Shown one piece after another: positions 22,801-27,872 of a stretch of DNA of 27,872 bases; the first letter of the stretch is position 1, and the number at the start of each line of letters is the position of its first letter. Under the pieces are notes generated by a model. The model was not told where the DNA came from. It did not search any database and worked only from the letters and a program-made list of their open reading frames with translations. The position numbers and the translations under genes are program-made. This stretch comes from DATLZM01 sp035559315 (GTDB taxonomy: Bacteria > Actinomycetota > UBA4738 > HRBIN12): contig DATMBJ010000069.1 of NCBI GenBank assembly GCA_035559315.1, positions 1-27,872 on the forward strand, given 5' to 3'.

Positions 22801-23681
22801 GCCGGGCGGGGCCCTCGGGGGCGGTCGGCCGCCTCCTCGCCGGCGCGCGGTTCGAGATCGTCCCCACGGACGGCGTGGAGGTCGAGCTCCGCCACCTGTC
22901 ACCGGGGACGACCGTGACCGTGACCTGCTCGCCGCGGAGGGGGATCGACCGGACCCTCGAGGTCGCCGAGCGCGCCCAGGGGCGGGGGTTCCGAGCCGTC
23001 CCGCACGTCGCCGCCCGCCTCGTGCGCGGGCGGACCCACCTCCGGGAGATCCTCCGCCGGACGCGGGACGCGGGCGTGCGGGAGCTCTTCGTGGTGGGGG
23101 GCGACGCAGCCGAGCCGGTGGGCCCGTACGCGTCCGCCGGCGCGCTGCTGCGCGACATGGCCGAGCTCGACCACGGGCTGGAGGCCGTGGGGATCGCCGC
23201 CTACCCCGAGCGGCACCCGTTGATCGACGACGAGGAGCTCCTCCGGGCCCTCCTCGAGAAGCAGCCCTTCGCCCACCACATGGTCACCCAGATCTGCTTC
23301 GATCCCCACACCCTCGTCCGGTGGCTGGACGAGGTGCGGGCGCGGGGCGTCTCGCTGCCCGTGAACGTCGGGGTGCCGGGGGCGGTGCGGCGGCGGCGGC
23401 TCCTCGAGATCTCGCTCCGGGTGGGGATCGGCGACTCCGTCCGCTACCTCACCAAGCACGGGGGCATCGTGGCCCGGCTGCTCCGGGGCGGCTCCTACCG
23501 GCCGGATGGGTTCCTCGCCGGCCTCGCCCCGCTCGTCGCGGGGCGGCAGGACGTGCTCGGGCTCCATCTCAACACGTTCAACCAGGTGGAAGCCACCGAG
23601 CGCTGGCGCCGGGAGGCGCTCCGCGCCTACGGGTACGCGCCGTCGGCGGAGGCCCTCCCGGAGGAGGACGCGGCATCGTGA
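22797..23681 (+). CDS. Methylenetetrahydrofolate reductase-like protein of the demethylase operon
   Basis: A 294-residue MTHFR-family TIM-barrel protein. Recognisable are RFEIVPTDGVEVE (with a Glu near the expected catalytic position), VTVTCSPRRGIDRTLEVA, RAVPHVAARLVRG, ELFVVGGDAAEPVGPYASA and ITQICFD-like HHMVTQICFDPHTL. The GTG start is embedded in the stop of the upstream methyltransferase (GTGA), so translation is coupled. It belongs to a different branch from the MTHFR-like gene at 16586-17431. The inferred role is interconversion of methyl-THF and methylene-THF, here most useful for oxidising methyl-THF produced by the upstream enzyme. The C-terminal part (DVLGLHLNTFNQVEATERWRR) is also usual for the family. 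Confidence 0.82.
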   Translation: MSRAGPSGAVGRLLAGARFEIVPTDGVEVELRHLSPGTTVTVTCSPRRGIDRTLEVAERAQGRGFRAVPHVAARLVRGRTHLREILRRTRDAGVRELFVVGGDAAEPVGPYASAGALLRDMAELDHGLEAVGIAAYPERHPLIDDEELLRALLEKQPFAHHMVTQICFDPHTLVRWLDEVRARGVSLPVNVGVPGAVRRRRLLEISLRVGIGDSVRYLTKHGGIVARLLRGGSYRPDGFLAGLAPLVAGRQDVLGLHLNTFNQVEATERWRREALRAYGYAPSAEALPEEDAAS

Positions 23682-23719
23682 ACCGGGGTTCCTGAGCGGA
23701 GCGCGGAGGAGGCGGCACC

Positions 23720-26239
23720 ATGGCCGAACTGCCGGACGAGGCGCGGGTCGTCGTGATCGGCGGGGGGATCGTCGGCAACAGCGTCGCGTATCACCTCGCC
23801 AGGCTCGGGTGGAAGGACATCGTGCTCCTCGACAAGGGGCCGTTCCCGAACCCGGGCGGCTCGACCGGCCACGCGTCGAACTTCATCTTCCTCGTCGACC
23901 ACAACAAGGAGATGACCAAGGTCACCCTGGACAGCGTCCGCCAGTACAAGGAGCTCGGGGTGTTCACCGAGTGCGGGGGCATCGAGGTGGCCCGGACCCC
24001 CGAGCGGATGGAGGAGCTGAAGCGCCGGGTGGCCTCGGCCAAGTCGTGGGGGGTGGAGCCCGTCGAGCTGCTCACGCCGAAGCAGGTGAAGGAGCTCGTC
24101 CCGTTCATCAACGAAGAGGTGATCCTGGGCGGGTTCTACACGCCGGGGATCGGGGTCGTGGACTCGCTGCGGGCCGGCACGCTGATGCGGGAGGAGGGCG
24201 AGCGGCTCGGCGCCCTCACCGTCTCGCCGAACACCGAGGTCGTCGGGATCGACGTGGAGCGAGGCCGGGTCCGACGGGTCCGGACGACCCGGGGCGACAT
24301 CCGGACCGAGCTGGTGGCGGTCTGCTGCGGGGTCTGGAGCCCGCGGATCGCGCGGATGGCCGGCGCCTCGATCCCGCTCACGCCGGCGGTCCACCAGATG
24401 ATCGACGTGGGGCCCGTGGCGCGCTTCGAGGAGACCGTGGGCGAGATCGCGTATCCGATCGTCCGCGACGTGGACAAGAACATGTACGAGCGGCAGCACG
24501 GGAGCGAGTTCGAGATCGGCTCCTACGCGCACCGGCCGATCCTCGTCGAGCCCGACGACATCCCCTCGCTCGAGGAGGCCCCGCTCTCCCCGACCGAGCT
24601 GCCGTTCACCAAGGAGGACTTCGACCCGCAGATGGAGGACGCCCTGGAGCTGTTCCCCGAGATCCTGGGCGACGAGCGGGTCGGGGTGAAGTACGCGATC
24701 AACGGGCTGATCTCGCTCACCCCCGACGGGATGCCGCTCGTGGGCGAGACCCCCGAGGTGAAGGGGCTCTGGTCGGTGGCCGCGATCTGGGTGAAGGAGG
24801 GGCCGGGGTTCGGCCGGATCGCCGCGGAGTGGATGACCGACGGGAACCCCGAGATCGACCCCCACCAGTCCGACGTGGCCCGCTTCTACGACCACCAGCG
24901 GACGAAGCACCACATCGTGGCGCGGTGCTCCGAGGGGTACAACAAGACCTACGGGATCGTGCACCCCATGGAGCAGTGGAGCTCCAACCGGGACGTCCGG
25001 CTCTCGCCGTTCAACGCCCGCGAGCGGGAGCTCGGCGCGGTGTTCTTCGAAGCCGCGGGGTGGGAGCGCCCGTTCTGGTACGCGTCGAACGAGCGCCTGC
25101 TCGAGGAGTACGGCGACCGGGTGATGCCCCGGGAGGCCGAGTGGGAGTCCCGGTGGTGGTCGCCGATCATCAACGCCGAGCACCTGGCGATGCGGGACCG
25201 GGTCGGGATGGTGGACCTCTCGGCGTTCGCGATCTTCGACGTCGCCGGGCCCGGCGCCCTGGCCTACATGGACCGGATGTGCGTCCAGCCGATGGACGTG
25301 CCGGTCGGCCGGGTCGTCTACACACCGCTCCTGAACGAGGCGGGGCGGATCAAGGCCGACCTCACCGTGATGCGTCTGGCCGAGGACCGGTTCCGGGTCG
25401 TGACCGGCGGGCTCGACGGGCCCAGGGACCGGAAGTGGTTCCTCGACCACCTCCCCGAGGACGGCTCGGCCCAGCTCTTCGACGCCACCTCGGCCTGGTG
25501 CACGCTCGGCCTGTGGGGCCCGCGGGCCCGGGACGTGCTGGCCTCGGTCACCGCCGACGACGTCTCGAACGAGGGCTTCCCCTTCGCCACCTGCCGGTTC
25601 ATCGAGATCGACGGCGTCCGGGCGCTGGCCTCGCGGATCTCCTACGTCGGCGAGCTGGGCTGGGAGATCTACGCCCCGATCGAGCAGGGCGCCCGCCTGT
25701 GGGACGTGATCTGGGAGGCCGGCCAGCCGCACGGCATCGTCCCGGTGGGGATCGGCGTGTACGGGACCACGGCCCGGCTCGAGAAGTGCTACCGGGCCTA
25801 CGGGAACGAGCTCGAGATGGAGTACACGCTGGTCGAGGCCGGCCTGGCCCGCCGCACCGTGAAGGACGCGCCGTTCCTCGGCCGGGAGGCCTACCTCCGC
25901 CAGCGCGAGGAGGAGCCGGCCGCGATCCTCTGCACGCTCACGCTCGACGACCCCACCTCGTCCTCGGGCGTGAAGCGCTACATGCTGGGGCGCGAGCCGG
26001 TCCTCACCCGCGACGGCCGGCCGCTCGAGGACCGGGAGGGCCGCCGCTCCTACGTCACGAGCGCCGGGTCCGGCCCGTCCGTGGGCACGCACATCATGCT
26101 CGCGTACCTCCCGCCGGAGCACGCGCAGGAGGGCGCGCAGCTCGCCGTCGAGTACTTCGGCGAGCGCTACCCGGTCACCGTGGCCGTCGCGGGGAACCGG
26201 CCCCTGTTCGACCCGGAGAACGCGCGGATGAAGGCCTGA
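23720..26239 (+). CDS. Dimethylglycine/sarcosine dehydrogenase-like flavoprotein fused to GcvT domain
   Basis: An 839-residue fusion with the layout of DMGDH, SARDH and PDPR proteins. The N-terminal DAO-type FAD domain (about 8-370) has VVIGGGIVGN at residues 11-20 and GGSTGHAS, where His51 aligns with the His that carries covalent FAD in dimethylglycine dehydrogenase. A linker domain follows (about 390-460, PMEQWSSNRDVRLSPF), then the GcvT folate domain (about 470-740, DLSAFAIFDVAGPGAL, then YVGELGWEIYAP) and the C-terminal barrel (from about 745). The enzyme removes a methyl from an N-methylated glycine, delivers formaldehyde-level carbon to THF and electrons to ETF. ETF genes follow immediately, supporting this. 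ATG 23720 has GGAGGAGG upstream. Whether it prefers dimethylglycine or sarcosine is open. Confidence 0.87.
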   Translation: MAELPDEARVVVIGGGIVGNSVAYHLARLGWKDIVLLDKGPFPNPGGSTGHASNFIFLVDHNKEMTKVTLDSVRQYKELGVFTECGGIEVARTPERMEELKRRVASAKSWGVEPVELLTPKQVKELVPFINEEVILGGFYTPGIGVVDSLRAGTLMREEGERLGALTVSPNTEVVGIDVERGRVRRVRTTRGDIRTELVAVCCGVWSPRIARMAGASIPLTPAVHQMIDVGPVARFEETVGEIAYPIVRDVDKNMYERQHGSEFEIGSYAHRPILVEPDDIPSLEEAPLSPTELPFTKEDFDPQMEDALELFPEILGDERVGVKYAINGLISLTPDGMPLVGETPEVKGLWSVAAIWVKEGPGFGRIAAEWMTDGNPEIDPHQSDVARFYDHQRTKHHIVARCSEGYNKTYGIVHPMEQWSSNRDVRLSPFNARERELGAVFFEAAGWERPFWYASNERLLEEYGDRVMPREAEWESRWWSPIINAEHLAMRDRVGMVDLSAFAIFDVAGPGALAYMDRMCVQPMDVPVGRVVYTPLLNEAGRIKADLTVMRLAEDRFRVVTGGLDGPRDRKWFLDHLPEDGSAQLFDATSAWCTLGLWGPRARDVLASVTADDVSNEGFPFATCRFIEIDGVRALASRISYVGELGWEIYAPIEQGARLWDVIWEAGQPHGIVPVGIGVYGTTARLEKCYRAYGNELEMEYTLVEAGLARRTVKDAPFLGREAYLRQREEEPAAILCTLTLDDPTSSSGVKRYMLGREPVLTRDGRPLEDREGRRSYVTSAGSGPSVGTHIMLAYLPPEHAQEGAQLAVEYFGERYPVTVAVAGNRPLFDPENARMKA

Positions 26240-26249
26240 GGTGGGCCCG

Positions 26250-27020
26250 GTGAACGTCCTGGTGTGCGTGAAGCGGGTCCCGACGACGGGGGGCCGGATC
26301 TCGCTCACCCCCGACCAGCAGGACATCGACACCCGGTTCTCCGGCTGGACCGTGAGCCCCCACGAGGAGTGCGCGGTGGAGGAGGCGGTCCGGATCGTCG
26401 AGGCCCACGGCGGTGCGAGCACCGTGCTCACGCTCGGGCCCGCGGCGGCCGAGGAGCAGCTCCGGGACGCGCTGGCCGTGGGGGTGGACGAGGCGGTCCT
26501 GCTCGAGACCGACGGCTCCGAGTGGGACCCGCAGGAGACGGCCGCGGCGATCGCCGGGGCGGTCTCGGCGCTCGAGGCCGAGCGCGGGCCCTTCGACCTC
26601 CTCCTGTTCGGGAACGAGGCCGCCGACACCGCCGACCACCAGGTGGGGATCCGGGTGGCCCACCGGCTGGGCCGGCCGTGCGTGGCCGGGGCCAAGGCCC
26701 TCGAGCTCCGGGACGGGACGGCCGTGGTCCGCCGGGAGGCTCCGGGCGGCGGGTGGGAGGTGCTGGAAGCCGCGATGCCCGCGGTGGTCACCGTGAAGGA
26801 GGGCATCAACCTCCCCCGCTACCCCTCGGTGCCGGGGCGGATCCGGGCGAAGAAGAAGGAGATCCGCCGCCTCGCGCCGGAGCGGGCGGGGGCGCGGCTG
26901 CGGAAGCGGCGGCTCGTGCTGCCGCCGGAGCGGGAGGAGCGGGCCGAGGTCCTGGGCTACGGCCCGGAGGCCGCCCCCAAGGTGGTGGAGGTCCTGCGCG
27001 GCCTGGGGCTCGTGCCGTGA
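26250..27020 (+). CDS. etfB: Electron transfer flavoprotein beta subunit
   Basis: About 256 residues of the ETF beta family. The N-terminus NVLVCVKRVP, the segment SPHEECAVEEAVRI, and FGNEAADTADHQVGIRVAHRLGRP match the family's AMP-binding and core regions; KEGINLPRYPSVPGRIRAKKK is the typical C-terminal part including the dehydrogenase recognition loop. GTG 26250 places the first strand at the N-terminus, with GAGGTG at a good distance; GTG 26241, two bases after the upstream stop, would add three residues. With the alpha subunit downstream it forms the electron acceptor for the DMGDH-like enzyme and possibly for the acyl-CoA dehydrogenase at 7252-8427. Confidence 0.92.
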   Translation: MNVLVCVKRVPTTGGRISLTPDQQDIDTRFSGWTVSPHEECAVEEAVRIVEAHGGASTVLTLGPAAAEEQLRDALAVGVDEAVLLETDGSEWDPQETAAAIAGAVSALEAERGPFDLLLFGNEAADTADHQVGIRVAHRLGRPCVAGAKALELRDGTAVVRREAPGGGWEVLEAAMPAVVTVKEGINLPRYPSVPGRIRAKKKEIRRLAPERAGARLRKRRLVLPPEREERAEVLGYGPEAAPKVVEVLRGLGLVP

Positions 27021-27036
27021 GGAGGAGGGGCCGGGG

Positions 27037-27872
27037 ATGATCCTCGCGTACGTCGACCACCTCGACGGGGCCCCCGACGACGGCTCCCTCGAGGCCGTGA
27101 CCCTCGGGCGCGGGCTCGCCGAGCGGACGGGGCGGCCCCTCGAGGCGGTGGTGGTGGGGGGCGCGGGCCGGGCGGCCGCCGAGGTGCTCGGCGCGCACGG
27201 CGCGACCGTCGTGCACGTGGCCGAGGGGGGCGGGCTGGACGGGCCCTACGCCCCCGGGGCCTGGGGCGCGGCGCTCGCCGAGGCGGTGCGGGCGATCTCG
27301 GCCCGTCTGGTCCTGGGGCCCGGGACCGACCGCGGGCACGAGGTCCTGGCCCACGCCGCCGCCGCGCTCGACCTCCCGATGGCCGCCAACTGCGTGGACG
27401 TGCGGCCGGAGGAGCCCACGGTCGTGCTCCGCCAGCGGTGGGGCGGAACGCTCCTCGAGGAGGCGGAGGTCGACGCGCCGGCCGTGCTCTGCTCGGTCGC
27501 GCTCCACGCCGTCCCGGCGGAGCCCGCCGGGGCCCCCGTCGAGCCGGACGTCCGCTCCTTCACCCCGGCCGTCCCCGAGGAGGCGTTCCGGGTCCGGGTG
27601 GTGGGCCGCGTGGAGCCCGACCGGCGCGGCGTCTCGCTCGCGGAGGCCAAGGTGGTCGTGGGGGGCGGGCGGGGCGTCGGCGGGCCGGAGGGCTTCCGGG
27701 TCCTCGAGGAGCTGGCCGAGCTCCTCGGCGGCGCCGTGGGCTGCTCCCGGGTCGTGACCAGCGCCGGCTGGCGCCCGCACACCGACCAGATCGGCCAGAC
27801 CGGGACCCGGATCGCACCGGACCTCTACATCGCCTGCGGGATCAGCGGCGCGACCCAGCACATGGTGGGCGC
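27037..27872 (+). CDS. etfA: Electron transfer flavoprotein alpha subunit (cut by window end)
   Basis: ATG 27037 follows GGAGGAGG; 278 codons are visible before the window ends and there is no stop, so the C-terminus is missing. The N-terminal half (MILAYVDH, then VVVGGAGRAAAEVLGAHGA) is the ETF alpha alpha/beta domain. The C-terminal FAD domain begins near residue 205: VVVGGGRGVGG, SRVVTSAGWRPHTDQIGQTG and APDLYIACGISGATQHMVG are the family's FAD-binding signature. It pairs with the beta subunit 16 bases upstream. The residue pair before GW is SA rather than the more common DA, a small deviation. Confidence 0.93.
   Translation, partial: MILAYVDHLDGAPDDGSLEAVTLGRGLAERTGRPLEAVVVGGAGRAAAEVLGAHGATVVHVAEGGGLDGPYAPGAWGAALAEAVRAISARLVLGPGTDRGHEVLAHAAAALDLPMAANCVDVRPEEPTVVLRQRWGGTLLEEAEVDAPAVLCSVALHAVPAEPAGAPVEPDVRSFTPAVPEEAFRVRVVGRVEPDRRGVSLAEAKVVVGGGRGVGGPEGFRVLEELAELLGGAVGCSRVVTSAGWRPHTDQIGQTGTRIAPDLYIACGISGATQHMVG

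Noticed and set aside
1..27872. CRISPR arrays, insertion sequences, prophage genes, tRNA or rRNA genes
   Set aside because: No regularly spaced repeats, transposase or integrase motifs, or RNA gene signatures were seen on either strand.

Overview
The window is very GC-rich (well above 70% by eye), nearly gap-free, and built of short operons with many GTG starts and strong purine-rich ribosome binding sites. Together with a BetI-type TetR regulator, an NDP-forming acyl-CoA synthetase, an acyl-CoA dehydrogenase and PYROXD2-like oxidoreductase, this suggests a high-GC bacterium, most likely an actinomycete-grade lineage. That assignment is an inference; no rRNA or tRNA gene is visible. No gene-free stretch exceeds 300 bases; the longest intergenic regions (about 200-230 bases) carry the regulatory sites listed. 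The 134 bases at 2084-2217 hold only the response regulator's ribosome binding site as far as I can see.

Left part (1-8.5 kb). A Tat-exported phospholipase C-like phosphoesterase converges on an orphan NarL-type response regulator. A second module surrounds a TetR regulator (6258-6887). To its left and divergent lie a PYROXD2-like FAD oxidoreductase and an ADP-forming acyl-CoA synthetase. To its right lie an acyl-CoA dehydrogenase and a CsaA-type tRNA-binding protein. Both outward promoters carry the same imperfect 16-bp palindrome over the -35 box, so the TetR protein probably represses both arms.

Middle part (8.6-16.6 kb). An orphan nucleotidyltransferase-fold protein is followed by a metallophosphoesterase plus APC permease pair. 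Then come divergent choline dehydrogenase (betA) and aldehyde dehydrogenase (betB) genes, and a second paralogous metallophosphoesterase. An inverted repeat GTTGC-N7-GCAAC occurs once before the first metallophosphoesterase and twice between betA and betB, which suggests one common regulator.

Right part (16.6-27.9 kb). A minus-strand cluster encodes a glycine betaine/choline-type ABC importer (ATPase with CBS region, permease, lipoprotein binding protein) and an atypical methylenetetrahydrofolate reductase-like protein. Divergent from it is a tight plus-strand operon: IclR regulator, DmdA/GcvT-like methyltransferase, a second MTHFR-like protein, a dimethylglycine/sarcosine dehydrogenase-like flavoprotein fused to a GcvT domain, ETF beta and ETF alpha (cut by the window end).

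Read together, the right half looks like a complete aerobic route for a methylated onium osmolyte. Import by ABC and APC transporters would be followed by choline oxidation to glycine betaine by BetA/BetB. The DmdA-like protein would transfer one methyl to tetrahydrofolate, and the MTHFR-like partner would re-oxidise methyl-THF. The DMGDH-like enzyme would continue demethylation, passing electrons to ETF. The betaine (or DMSP) demethylation step by the GcvT-family protein is a hypothesis from gene order and family resemblance; no BHMT or Rieske-type GbcAB gene is present in the window.
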